A DNA stretch of 64,000 nt from CAUZIZ01 sp965218775 (GTDB taxonomy: Bacteria > Acidobacteriota > UBA6911 > RPQK01 > JAJDTT01): contig CBDCLS010000003.1 of assembly GCA_965218775.1 (NCBI GenBank), positions 682,001 to 746,000 of the forward strand, read 5' to 3'. Below are positions 17,042 through 25,656 of the stretch, one piece after another. Below the pieces are notes generated by a model, which was not told the DNA's origin, made no database searches, and saw nothing but the letters and a program-made list of their open reading frames with translations. Positions within the stretch are counted from its first letter, which is position 1. Every line of letters begins with the position of its first letter. The translations under genes and the position numbers were made by a program.

Positions 17042-17809
17042 CTATCCGGTGGTTTCTTCTACGAATCCTGCGATGGTCCAGATTCTTCCGGTCGCCCCCT
17101 CGCGTCGGTAAGAATAGAACAGATCGAGACGGCAAGCCGTGCACAATCCAGAATCCTCGATTTGGACGACCCCCAATTCCTGAAGTTGCGAGATGTTTGC
17201 TTTCGCCAAATCGAGGTGGGATCCGCTCAGCAGGTTGTCAACGTCGTGCCCGGCACTCCGATATCGGTCAGATACATCCGGCCCCACTTGATAGCAGCAC
17301 TTGCGGATGCAGGGCCCCAGTCCAAGCCAGAGGTCCTCGGGGCTGGCACTCGAAACTTCCAGGAACCTCTGAATCCCCTTGGCGACAATTCGATCGCAGG
17401 TGCCGCGCCAGCCTGCATGGATGAGACACACCATCTTGCTTCGAGGTAAGAGGGCCAGCAAAGGCACACAGTCCGCAGTTCTAACGGCCGCGAAACAACC
17501 CGGGCCTGTCAGGATGATGCCATCTGCTGGTTGCGCGCGCCGGCAGTCAAGTGATATCACTCCGTCATGGTTGATCGTGGTGATGCGATCGGAGTGTGTC
17601 TGGTCCAGGTGGAAGAGTCTTTCCTTCGATACACCCAGGGCATTGAGAAGCGTTTCGTCGGGAATTGCGCCTCCGCCCTCTGCCGCAGTTCGCTCTCTGA
17701 ACCCATCGCCGGAGCCTCGGTTGGTAATGGCGTGAATCAGTCCCGGAATAGTCTCGAATTTCCGGAACACGGAATAGCGGAACCGTCCCGACCGCTTCTG
17801 GTAGAACAT
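17042..17809 (-). CDS. pgeF: Multicopper-oxidase-like (YfiH) purine nucleoside phosphorylase
   Basis: It belongs to the DUF152/YfiH family, reported to phosphorolyse or deaminate purine nucleosides and to correct misincorporation in peptidoglycan stems. The 255 residues show HLDQTHSDRI, ADGIILTGPGCFAAVRTADC and VCLIHAGWRGTCDRIV, which carry the His/Cys/His zinc ligands, and CIRKCCYQVGPDV. It overlaps neither neighbour and diverges from acpS across 23 bases. It fits the purine theme of the region. Confidence 0.88.
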   Translation of the reverse strand: MFYQKRSGRFRYSVFRKFETIPGLIHAITNRGSGDGFRERTAAEGGGAIPDETLLNALGVSKERLFHLDQTHSDRITTINHDGVISLDCRRAQPADGIILTGPGCFAAVRTADCVPLLALLPRSKMVCLIHAGWRGTCDRIVAKGIQRFLEVSSASPEDLWLGLGPCIRKCCYQVGPDVSDRYRSAGHDVDNLLSGSHLDLAKANISQLQELGVVQIEDSGLCTACRLDLFYSYRREGATGRIWTIAGFVEETTG

Positions 17810-17832
17810 CTTTGAGAAGGTAGCACACAGCG

Positions 17833-18207
17833 ATGATTATCGGTATTGGTCTCGATATCGTGGAGGTCTCGCGAATCGCCAAGGCTCTACAGGCCAGCAA
17901 CTCTCTTACCGATCGGGTCTTTTCGGTAGAGGAGATTGGCTACTGTTCAGAACGGAAGAACAAGTTTCAGCACTTCGCTGGTCGCTTTGCGGCAAAGGAA
18001 GCTGCTTTGAAGGCGCTGGGAACTGGCTGGCAGAAGGGTATCCGCTGGAAAGACGTCGAAACGGCGGCAGGGCCCCTGGGAAAGCCCGAGCTCACTCTTC
18101 ACCGCAAGGCTAAACAGTTGTTCGAAGCATCAGGCGCCACTCGTGCCCTGGTTACCATCACTCACGCGAAAGACTATGCGGTTGCTGTCGTGATCTTGGA
18201 GACCTGA
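17833..18207 (+). CDS. acpS: Holo-[acyl-carrier-protein] synthase
   Basis: It transfers 4'-phosphopantetheine from CoA to apo-ACP, activating fatty acid synthesis. The 124 residues include IGIGLDIVEVSRIAKAL with the Mg2+ aspartate at the N-terminus and FAGRFAAKEAALKALGTGW, the second signature. Length and order are typical of trimeric AcpS. It has no operon partner: repeat R3 follows directly and mtaB lies convergent. Confidence 0.93.
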   Translation: MIIGIGLDIVEVSRIAKALQASNSLTDRVFSVEEIGYCSERKNKFQHFAGRFAAKEAALKALGTGWQKGIRWKDVETAAGPLGKPELTLHRKAKQLFEASGATRALVTITHAKDYAVAVVILET

Positions 18208-18230
18208 GCTGAAACTTCATCGGCAAACCT

Positions 18231-18306
18231 AGCTTTGGCCTCCTGGCCGAAGTCCTATTCTTCCGAGCCTTTGGCTCGGACGGCGGCCTGGAGCCCGCCG
18301 CTACGC
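18231..18306. repeat. Dispersed palindromic repeat, copy R3
   Basis: It shares AGCTTTGGCCTCCNGGCCGAAG with the reverse complement of R1 and CCGAGCC-TTT-GGCTCGG plus CGGCGGCCTGGAG with R2. It ends GCCGCTACGC. The outer arms GGCCTCCTGGCCG/CGGCCTGGAG are imperfect here while the inner hairpin is perfect (7 bp). It lies between convergent acpS and mtaB. Confidence 0.7.
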
Positions 18307-18375
18307 TGGACCCAAAGTTTCCTTCTGAATGATCCGGCTCTCTGCAAGGGGTTGGCCATTCAGCGACCAACTCAG

Positions 18376-19704
18376 CTAAATCGGCCGGAGCACGAGAGTG
18401 TTGTCCTGTTCCTCGGTGACGAGCCCGTCGATTATTTGGTTGGCGGGCACTGAGGCCGGCACCTTTGCTCTCAAATAGTTTGCCGATAGGGCATCTCGCA
18501 TCCCCGCCTGCTGTTCGGTCAGGGTCAGGACGGACAATCTCTCGCCCAGGAACCGTCTCCGGAATGCTCTGTTTTTCTCCTCTGAGATCTGGCGTAGCTC
18601 TCTGCCTCGTTGCTGTTTGACTTGCGGGTCCACTTTCTTGCTCAGGTGGGTCGCCTTGGTACCCGGACGGTCGCTATAGGGAAAAACGTGCAGATAGGTA
18701 AAGGGCATCCTTTGCACGAAGGCGCGCGTCTGCTCATGATCCTCATCGGTTTCGCCTGGAAAACCGACGATGACGTCGGTACCGATAGCGGCGTCCGGAA
18801 GGCTCGAGTGAATCTCAGAAACCATGCCCTCAAACCTCGAAATGCTGTAGGGCCGCTGCATGCGTTTGAGAATCAAGTTACTTCCACTCTGGAGACAAAT
18901 ATGGAAATGAGGAGCAAGTTTGTCACTCTCGACTGCCAGCTGGAGAACCCGTCGCGAGAGTTCCATGGGCTCAATCGAGCTGAGACGAATACGAGCCAAA
19001 CCCGGGATCTCCGTCATCTCCGCCAAGAGACGATCCAGTGAATAGCGCGGCTCCAGATACCTCCCGTAGGTCCCCAGATGGATACCCGTAAGGACAACCT
19101 CTTTGAAACCTAGTTGGACCAGCTCCCCTACTTGTTGCAGGATTTGTCCCGGGAGCACGCTTCGGCTAGGGCCCCGGACCAGAGGGATGATGCAATAGCT
19201 GCACTTGGAATCGCAGCCATCCTGTATCTTGACGAAGGGTCGTGTTCTGGCTCCCGGTTGTGTCGCTGCCGTTGCATCCAGGGCCCGGACCTTCTGGAAA
19301 TCATCTCGGTAGATCCGCGCGATGTCTTCATACTGGGGCAGAGAGGTTCGGCCCTCGTCCAGGTTCGTCCCTGCGATCTCCACAATCTGATGTTTGTGGG
19401 TATTGCCCACCACCGCCCCGACTCCAGGGATCTGGGCAAGCTGCTGTGGGTCCCGCTGAGCGTAGCATCCAGTGACAATAATCTGGGCTCCAGGGTTACC
19501 GCGAGAGAATTTTCGGGCTAGCTGCCGCACCTGTTGATCCGAACGGTGGGTGACGGTGCAGGAGTTGACTACGATGATCCGCGCTTGCCGCCAGTCTGGA
19601 GTCTCAAGATAGCCCTGGGAAAGAAAGTCGTCTCGAAGCGCGGCGCTATCTGCCTGGTTCGTTCTGCATCCGAATGTGGCCAGGTGAAACTTCTTATCGC
19701 CCAC
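18376..19704 (-). CDS. mtaB: tRNA (t6A37) methylthiotransferase MtaB
   Basis: This radical-SAM enzyme converts t6A to ms2t6A at tRNA position 37. The 442 residues comprise an N-terminal UPF0004 domain (FGCRTNQADSAAL, VVNSCTVTHRSDQQ, VTGCYAQRDP with three cluster cysteines), the radical SAM core CDSKCSYCIIPLVRGPSRS, and a C-terminal TRAM domain. CTVTHRSD and the absence of the MiaB-specific layout favour MtaB over MiaB or RimO. rlmN lies 34 bases upstream on the same strand, so the two RNA-modification genes may be cotranscribed. Confidence 0.9.
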   Translation of the reverse strand: MGDKKFHLATFGCRTNQADSAALRDDFLSQGYLETPDWRQARIIVVNSCTVTHRSDQQVRQLARKFSRGNPGAQIIVTGCYAQRDPQQLAQIPGVGAVVGNTHKHQIVEIAGTNLDEGRTSLPQYEDIARIYRDDFQKVRALDATAATQPGARTRPFVKIQDGCDSKCSYCIIPLVRGPSRSVLPGQILQQVGELVQLGFKEVVLTGIHLGTYGRYLEPRYSLDRLLAEMTEIPGLARIRLSSIEPMELSRRVLQLAVESDKLAPHFHICLQSGSNLILKRMQRPYSISRFEGMVSEIHSSLPDAAIGTDVIVGFPGETDEDHEQTRAFVQRMPFTYLHVFPYSDRPGTKATHLSKKVDPQVKQQRGRELRQISEEKNRAFRRRFLGERLSVLTLTEQQAGMRDALSANYLRAKVPASVPANQIIDGLVTEEQDNTLVLRPI

Positions 19705-19738
19705 TCGTCATATCCTTCACGCGGTAAAAGCGCGGGTC

Positions 19739-20785
19739 CTAGCCTTCAATGCCGGTTTTCTGCAGGTAGGCCAGCTGGCCACAGGCTGCAGCAATCTCGT
19801 CCCCTCTGGGCCTCCTGACCAACGCCGTAACCTTCCGGCTTGTCAGGATCTCTTGGAATTTCTTTACTCTTTCCCGTGGGGGCCGTTCGTAGCCCAGACC
19901 CACTCCCGGATTGTACGGAATCAGGTTCACTTTTGCACGGGCGCCCCTGGCCAGTTTTGCCAGCCGCCGGGCATCTTCATCGGAATCCGTCACGTCCTTC
20001 AGGAGAACATACTCGAACGTCAGGCGACGCCGGGGCTCGATCGGGAACGACCGACAGACCTGCATCAGCTCCTCTAGGTTCCATTTTTGGTTGATGGGCA
20101 TGACCGCGTCGCGAGCCTTGTTCGTGGTTGCGTTGAGTGAAATGGCAAGGTTGGGCAAGGTCTCTTCTGTAGCCATTTTCTTGAGCACCGGCACCACTCC
20201 GGAGGTCGAGACCGTAATCTTATGATGGGACAGCCCCATACCTGCGGGGTCGATCATAATCCGAAATGCTTTCCCCAGATTCTGATAGTTGTACAAGGGC
20301 TCGCCCATTCCCATGAAGACCAGATTGAAGCCTCTTTCCCGAAGCAAGCCGGTTCGCATCACCGCCAACAGCTGGCCGACGATCTCGCCGGGCTGCAAAT
20401 TTCGCTGGAAAGGCATCTGTGCTGTCATGCAGAAGGTGCAGCCCACATCGCACCCGATTTGTGAAGAGACGCAGAGGGTCTGTCTCTTACCTTCGGGTAT
20501 GAAAACCGTTTCGATGAATCGGCCATCCTCCAATCGCAGCAGAAACTTAACGGTCCCATCGACAGACCCGGTCTGGGTCTCAACCTCAGGATAGGTTAGC
20601 AAGTACTTCTCGGAGAGCGCACGCCGAAGGTCCTTTGGGAGCTCCGACATCTGGTCGAATGCCTGGATTCGGCGCTGATATATTTGATGATAGAGCTGCC
20701 TTCCGCGAAACGCTTTCTGGTTCATTGAAAGCGCTAGCCCTTCAAGCTCCGCAACACCCATCCCCAAGAGGTTTTTCTTTTTCAT
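19739..20785 (-). CDS. rlmN: 23S rRNA/tRNA adenine-C2 methyltransferase RlmN
   Basis: It methylates C2 of A2503 in 23S rRNA and A37 of some tRNAs by radical SAM chemistry. The 348-residue sequence has QIGCDVGCTFCMTAQMPF with the CxxxCxxC cluster motif, VFMGMGEPLYNY, and ISLNATTNKARDAVMPINQKW downstream, in the usual order. The C-terminal region has the conserved methyl-carrying cysteine context (AACGQLAYL). It diverges from the MBL-fold gene across 26 bases. Confidence 0.94.
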   Translation of the reverse strand: MKKKNLLGMGVAELEGLALSMNQKAFRGRQLYHQIYQRRIQAFDQMSELPKDLRRALSEKYLLTYPEVETQTGSVDGTVKFLLRLEDGRFIETVFIPEGKRQTLCVSSQIGCDVGCTFCMTAQMPFQRNLQPGEIVGQLLAVMRTGLLRERGFNLVFMGMGEPLYNYQNLGKAFRIMIDPAGMGLSHHKITVSTSGVVPVLKKMATEETLPNLAISLNATTNKARDAVMPINQKWNLEELMQVCRSFPIEPRRRLTFEYVLLKDVTDSDEDARRLAKLARGARAKVNLIPYNPGVGLGYERPPRERVKKFQEILTSRKVTALVRRPRGDEIAAACGQLAYLQKTGIEG

Positions 20786-20811
20786 ACCTGGCTGCTACAT
20801 TCTATCTCACG

Positions 20812-21591
20812 ATGCAGCTATGTGTGCTTGGAAGTGGGAGCTCAGGGAATTGCACCTATATCGGGACGACGAACAGCCATCTCTTGTTGGATCTGGGCTT
20901 CGGGGCACGCAGCATCCGGCGTCGTTTCGAAGAAGCAGCCCTCTCACTCGACAAAATCCAAGCCCTGGTCTTGACCCACGGGCACAGTGACCATGTGGCC
21001 GGGGCCGCCGCATTCGCCAACGAGCTAGGAATCCCGGTTTTCATGAACAAAGGAACGCGGGAGGAGGTTCCTGGACTGCGAGATGTGGGGCGCTGGGAGT
21101 GCTTTGAGGCTGGGCAATCTTTCTCGATAGGGGATATTCGAGTTCACCCCTTCGCCGTGAATCATGACGCAGCCCAACCTGTTGCTTTTCGGTTCTCGTC
21201 GGGCGGGGTGGCGGGCGCCGTGGTGACCGACCTGGGCGAGCTGTCCACTCCTGTCACGAAGCACCTCCGCGGCTGCGACTGGCTGATTCTGGAATCCAAT
21301 CATGATGAGGAGATGCTCAAGATCGGCGACTACCCCTGGTTCCTCAAACAGCGGTTGCTGGGGAAAAAGGGGCACCTTTCCAACCAGGCGCTTTCGCACT
21401 TCCTGGCCGAGGACTTCGACGGTAGTGCCGCCCACCTTTTTCTAGCTCACCTGAGCCGGAATAACAACCTGCCCCAACTCGCTGCCGAAGCTGCCTCGGC
21501 GGCACTCCAAAAACGGCACAAAGACCGCCATGGGAGTCCCCGGGTCCACTTGACTCATCAACACAAACCGACCATAGTCCTAGAGCTATGA
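20812..21591 (+). CDS. MBL-fold metallohydrolase (YycJ/WalJ-like)
   Basis: The start was placed at ATG 20812 (MQLCVLGSGSSGNCTYIG), the family N-terminus, although the frame is open upstream. The 259 residues have the metallo-beta-lactamase motif VLTHGHSDHVAGAAAF, HLSNQALSHFLAEDF and HLFLAHLSRNNN, matching the YycJ/WalJ group of predicted DNA exonucleases. It overlaps purB by 4 bp (ATGA), so it heads a walJ-purB-pncB operon. Confidence 0.85.
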   Translation: MQLCVLGSGSSGNCTYIGTTNSHLLLDLGFGARSIRRRFEEAALSLDKIQALVLTHGHSDHVAGAAAFANELGIPVFMNKGTREEVPGLRDVGRWECFEAGQSFSIGDIRVHPFAVNHDAAQPVAFRFSSGGVAGAVVTDLGELSTPVTKHLRGCDWLILESNHDEEMLKIGDYPWFLKQRLLGKKGHLSNQALSHFLAEDFDGSAAHLFLAHLSRNNNLPQLAAEAASAALQKRHKDRHGSPRVHLTHQHKPTIVLEL

Positions 21592-22886
21592 TCCCCCGAT
21601 ACAGTCGGCCTGAAATGGCCCGGATCTGGTCAGAAGAGAACAAGTACCAGAAGTGGCTCGATGTGGAGATCGCTGTCTGTGAGGTTCTGGCTGAGAAGGG
21701 ACAGGTGCCAGCCGACGCCCTGTCCGAGATCAAGGAGAAGGCCACCTTTTCAATAACGCGAATCCACGAGATCGAAGAGGTCACCCGCCACGACGTCATC
21801 GCGTTTCTGAGTTCCGTCGCCGAATCGGTCGGGGAGGCATCGCGATTCATCCACCTCGGACTCACCTCAACCGATGTCGTGGACACTGCGCAAGCATTGT
21901 TGGTGAAAGATGCCTCCGGCGCGATCGAGGCCGAACTGCTGAAATTGCTCTCGATCCTCAAACAGCAGGCCATTCGCTACAAAGACACGCCGGTGATGGG
22001 TCGAACCCATGGCGTCCATGCCGAGCCGACTACCTTTGGCCTGAAGCTGGTCGTTTGGTATTCGGAAATGCAGCGCAATCTGGAACGCTTCCGTCGGGGC
22101 CGGGAGAATCTGGAAGTCGGCAAGATAAGCGGTCCGGTGGGAACCTTCTCCCACCTCCCTCCAGACGTGGAGGAGAAGGTCTGTGGGAAACTGGATATCG
22201 GTTTTGCCCGTGCCTCCACGCAGACCCTTCAGCGTGATCGGCACGCCGAGTATATCTGCTCACTCGCCATCCTGGGCTCCACCTACGACAAAATTGCAAC
22301 GGAAATCCGCCACTTGCAGCGAACCGAAGTCGGCGAGGCACGCGAGGCCTTCGGGGCCGGGCAAAAGGGGAGCTCCGCGATGCCTCACAAACGGAACCCC
22401 ATCGCCTGCGAAAACATTAGCGGTCTGGCCCGCGTCCTCCGATCCAATGCGGTGACGGCACTCGAGAATATCCCGCTGTGGCACGAGAGAGATATTTCTC
22501 ATTCCTCGGCGGAGAGGGTGATACTGCCCGACAGCACAACGCTCGCTCATTACCTTACGACCCGGATTGCCAATGTTCTCAAGAACCTCGCGGTTGATGA
22601 AAGCCGAATGCAAGCTAATATCGATCTCTCGGGCGGGCTGACTTTCTCAAGTACGCTGCTGGTCAAGTTGGTCGAGAAGGGTGTCCTCCGCGATGAAGCC
22701 TACGTTTGGGTCCAGAGGAATTCCATGCGGGCCTGGGACGAAAAGGCCGACTTCGCGGGCCTCATCCTGGCGGACGAGGATATCCGAACCCACCTCTCTG
22801 CCGAAGAAATTGGAGAGGTTTTCGATCTCAGAAACACGCTTCAGCACGTGGAGACCGTCTTTCAGCGGGTCTTCAGTCCGGCATGA
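21588..22886 (+). CDS. purB: Adenylosuccinate lyase
   Basis: It removes fumarate from SAICAR and from adenylosuccinate, acting twice in AMP synthesis. The 432-residue protein shows RYSRPEMARIWSEENKYQKW at the start, TRHDVIAFL, HLGLTSTDVVDTA, MGRTHGVHAEPTTFG and the fumarase-superfamily signature GSSAMPHKRNPIACENI. Length fits the bacterial type. It overlaps both the upstream hydrolase and the downstream pncB by 4 bp each. Confidence 0.95.
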   Translation: MIPRYSRPEMARIWSEENKYQKWLDVEIAVCEVLAEKGQVPADALSEIKEKATFSITRIHEIEEVTRHDVIAFLSSVAESVGEASRFIHLGLTSTDVVDTAQALLVKDASGAIEAELLKLLSILKQQAIRYKDTPVMGRTHGVHAEPTTFGLKLVVWYSEMQRNLERFRRGRENLEVGKISGPVGTFSHLPPDVEEKVCGKLDIGFARASTQTLQRDRHAEYICSLAILGSTYDKIATEIRHLQRTEVGEAREAFGAGQKGSSAMPHKRNPIACENISGLARVLRSNAVTALENIPLWHERDISHSSAERVILPDSTTLAHYLTTRIANVLKNLAVDESRMQANIDLSGGLTFSSTLLVKLVEKGVLRDEAYVWVQRNSMRAWDEKADFAGLILADEDIRTHLSAEEIGEVFDLRNTLQHVETVFQRVFSPA

Positions 22887-24268
22887 AGCCGAACCCTCTC
22901 TTCCCTTCCGAAAAAAACCTGGGCATCAACACCGACCTGTACGAGCTAACCATGCTGGCGGCTTATTTTCGGGCTGGGCAGGTGGGCGATCAGGCTACCT
23001 TCGAGCTTTTTACCCGGCGGCTTCCAGGCCAGCGAAACTATCTGGTATCTGCCGGTCTAGAACAAGCACTCCACTATGTCCTGAACCTGTCCTTCGACGA
23101 GGAGATGACGGACTACCTCAGGAGCCTGGAAACCTTGCGCCATCTGGAACCCGCTTTTTTCGAATACCTGTGCGGCTTTCGATTTACGGGTGATGTCTAT
23201 GCCCTTCCCGAGGGCACTCCTGTCTTCCCGAACGAGCCGATCCTTCAAGTAGCTGCTCCGATAATGGAAGCACAGCTGCTGGAAACCTACCTGATCAACA
23301 CCATCAACTTTCAGACCATGGTGGCGACCAAGGCCGCACGATTGTGTCGGGCGGCCGGCGAGAGGCAGGTGTTCGATTTCGGAAGTCGCCGTGCACACGG
23401 CCCCCAGGCCAGCACCCTGGCTGCACGTGCTTCTTTCATAGGGGGCTGCGCGGGCACCAGCAACACCTTGGCCGGGTTTGAGCTGGATCTTCCCGTGCAG
23501 GGCACCATGGCCCACTCCTTCGTACAATTCTTTGGGGACGAGCTGGAGTCTTTCCAGTGGTTCCGCGACACCTTCCCGCAGAATGCGGTCCTTCTCGTGG
23601 ACACCTACGATACGTTGTCCGGCGTGCGAAAAGCATTACAGGTCGAGGGTGAAATCAACGGCGTGCGTTTGGACAGCGGGGATCTCGGGAACCTGGCCCT
23701 CGAAACGCGACGGCTGCTGGATCAGGCCGGTAGGACCAACGTTCGTATTGTAGCCAGCGGGGATCTGGATGAAGAAAAGTTGCGGGCCCTGGCCTTGATT
23801 GACGCTCCCATCGATGCCTACGGGGTCGGGACCGAATTGGTGGTGTCCCGTGACGCGCCAAGTTGCGACCTTGTCTACAAACTGGTGTCGGCAACCCGGA
23901 ACGGAGAAACCCAGCCGCGAATAAAATTGGCCAAGAACAAGGACACCATGCCGTATCGTAAGCAGATCTTCCGAAAGGGCGATTCTGCAGGATTCTGCGG
24001 AGATGTTGTCGCTCGCTGGGACGAAGTCCCCGCCGGATTAGGCTCGGCGTCTGTTCCTCTGCTGAAGGAATATATGAGGAAGGGCGAGCTCACGGCTGAG
24101 CTTCCCGACGTCTTCGAAATCCGGGACTACGCGCAGAGCCAACTCCGGGCACTTCCGGATTCCATCAAGGGGCTGGAAGCCTGCCCTCCCTATCCGGTGG
24201 AGTACAGCGCCAACTTGCTCTCAGCCCGAAGGAAACTCGAACACCAACTCGGCAGTCCGGGGGCATAG
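22883..24268 (+). CDS. pncB: Nicotinate phosphoribosyltransferase
   Basis: It converts nicotinate and PRPP to nicotinate mononucleotide in NAD salvage. ATG 22883 overlaps the purB stop; the longer frame from 22706 lies inside purB and is not used. The 461 residues begin with NTDLYELTMLAAYFRAGQ and contain FGSRRAHGPQASTLAARAS, followed by GTSNTLAG and QGTMAHSFVQ (substrate and phosphoribosyl sites). GVRLDSGDLGNLALETRR is the PRPP-type loop. The length suits the longer PncB2-like group found in many non-proteobacteria. Confidence 0.92.
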   Translation: MKPNPLFPSEKNLGINTDLYELTMLAAYFRAGQVGDQATFELFTRRLPGQRNYLVSAGLEQALHYVLNLSFDEEMTDYLRSLETLRHLEPAFFEYLCGFRFTGDVYALPEGTPVFPNEPILQVAAPIMEAQLLETYLINTINFQTMVATKAARLCRAAGERQVFDFGSRRAHGPQASTLAARASFIGGCAGTSNTLAGFELDLPVQGTMAHSFVQFFGDELESFQWFRDTFPQNAVLLVDTYDTLSGVRKALQVEGEINGVRLDSGDLGNLALETRRLLDQAGRTNVRIVASGDLDEEKLRALALIDAPIDAYGVGTELVVSRDAPSCDLVYKLVSATRNGETQPRIKLAKNKDTMPYRKQIFRKGDSAGFCGDVVARWDEVPAGLGSASVPLLKEYMRKGELTAELPDVFEIRDYAQSQLRALPDSIKGLEACPPYPVEYSANLLSARRKLEHQLGSPGA

Positions 24269-24309
24269 CTGCGCCTCGGTTGTATTCCACTCTGGGAATC
24301 GAAAGGTGC

Positions 24310-24558
24310 CTATCGATCGAGGTATTTCGAAGAAAGTTCGAAGGCAACTACCGAAACCACCAGAGATGAGATGATCAATAGTGACAGCTCCGAAAAGTTC
24401 CCTCGGGAAAGCCTCATCGCGCCCACTCCCAGAAAACCCAATCCATGGCAGGCGCGGATACCCCACAAACGGACCTCGGAGCCCCGCGGATACTTGACCA
24501 GAAAAACTAGAAACCCGGCGGATGCCGTGGTGAAGAACAGAAGGGATACTAGCGCCAT
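24310..24558 (-). CDS. Small predicted membrane protein, unknown
   Basis: This 82-residue protein has two or three hydrophobic stretches: MALVSLLFFTTASAGFLVFL at the start and LSLLIISSLVVSVVAFEL at the end, with a Gly-rich middle. Charged residues cluster between them (KYPRGSEVRLWGIR). I recognise no family. ATG 24558 follows the deaminase-fusion gene by 38 bases on the same strand, so cotranscription is likely. It could be spurious, but the alternating hydrophobic pattern and clean start argue for a real gene. Confidence 0.5.
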   Translation of the reverse strand: MALVSLLFFTTASAGFLVFLVKYPRGSEVRLWGIRACHGLGFLGVGAMRLSRGNFSELSLLIISSLVVSVVAFELSSKYLDR

Positions 24559-24596
24559 TGCGATCGCCTAGAGACTCCTGCCCAGGAAAGCGCCGC

Positions 24597-25598
24597 TTAA
24601 TCGACCTTGAACTGCCGACAGACCAATCCTGCTTCCTTGAGCAGCTGAAAGGATGTGTCACTCAGGGGATACTCCAAGTTGTATACCACCTCTCGGATTC
24701 CCGAATTGATGATCATCTTGGTGCAGGTAAGGCAGGGCGAGAAGGTCGTATACAGCACGCCTTCTTTGACACTCACCCCGTGATACGCGGCCTGAGTGAT
24801 AGCGTTCTCTTCCCCGTGAGAGCACAGGCAATCATATAGCTGGGTGCCACTGTCCGCCAATTGATTGCAGCGAGGACATCCCCCCTCGAAGCAGTTCCGT
24901 GTGCCACGCGGGGTCCCATTGTATCCGGTGGAAATGACTCTCTTGTCGCGAACGATTACGGCGGCAACCTTCCTCTTGACGCAATTGCTTCGCAGCGCGG
25001 CCACTTTGGCCATCCTCATGAAATACTCGTCCCAGTCCGGGCGACTCAATTGCGACATGAGCTTCTGAAGCCAGCTCGAAACCTGGGAGCAAAGCTCCTC
25101 TTTGGTGCCGTTGTTCTCAACCGTAACGTCGGCCAAGCTCGCAGTTTCCGAGAGCTTTTGTCCTTCGGATTGCTTGCTGGAAACCTCTTCTTCCTCCAAT
25201 CGAAGAAACTCTTCGAATTCAACAGGGTCCGATTCCCGCGACCGGGCCTTTATCCTTTGGTATCGCGTCTTCGCCTCTGCTTCTAGAGCAAGCAGGTAGA
25301 AATCGGACCGATTGCGGAATTCCTCGACCTCATCGGGATGTCGAAACGAGTCGACGACGTAGTTTCGATCCTCGGCCAGCTGCTTCAGGATCTGCCGGGC
25401 CAGATAGCCATTGCCGAACCTTGCGCGGAGGTCTCTTCCCACCTCAATCAGCCGTTCTCGGGTGACCTCGTGGCCTCGCTTCGCCGCTTCTTCCCGAATG
25501 AAGTCCGAAAGAGATAAATAGCCGAAGCCCTTGGCCTGAAGAAACTCAGCAACCAGACCCTTCCCCGAAGCATTCCTGCCTGTCAGACCAATCAGCAT
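24597..25598 (-). CDS. P-loop kinase-like / dCMP deaminase fusion
   Basis: The 333-residue protein has two parts. Residues 1-170 form a nucleoside/dNMP kinase-like P-loop domain (MLIGLTGRNASGKGLVAEFL with a Walker-type GRNASGKG, then VVDSFRHPDEVEEF). Residues 190-333 form a zinc cytidine/deoxycytidylate deaminase domain (HGEENAITQAAYHG, SPCLTCTKMIINSGI). The dCMP deaminase domain would make dUMP for dTTP synthesis. Kinase-deaminase pairs occur in yeast Dcd1 and, with longer architectures, in AvcD-type phage-defence deaminases. Housekeeping neighbours suggest a metabolic role. It faces away from the acyl-CoA dehydrogenase gene. Confidence 0.8.
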   Translation of the reverse strand: MLIGLTGRNASGKGLVAEFLQAKGFGYLSLSDFIREEAAKRGHEVTRERLIEVGRDLRARFGNGYLARQILKQLAEDRNYVVDSFRHPDEVEEFRNRSDFYLLALEAEAKTRYQRIKARSRESDPVEFEEFLRLEEEEVSSKQSEGQKLSETASLADVTVENNGTKEELCSQVSSWLQKLMSQLSRPDWDEYFMRMAKVAALRSNCVKRKVAAVIVRDKRVISTGYNGTPRGTRNCFEGGCPRCNQLADSGTQLYDCLCSHGEENAITQAAYHGVSVKEGVLYTTFSPCLTCTKMIINSGIREVVYNLEYPLSDTSFQLLKEAGLVCRQFKVD

Positions 25599-25656
25599 TT
25601 GCCCCTCTATGATACATCTTTGGGCTGGCCAGATCTGCCTATGCTATATTCCCCAC

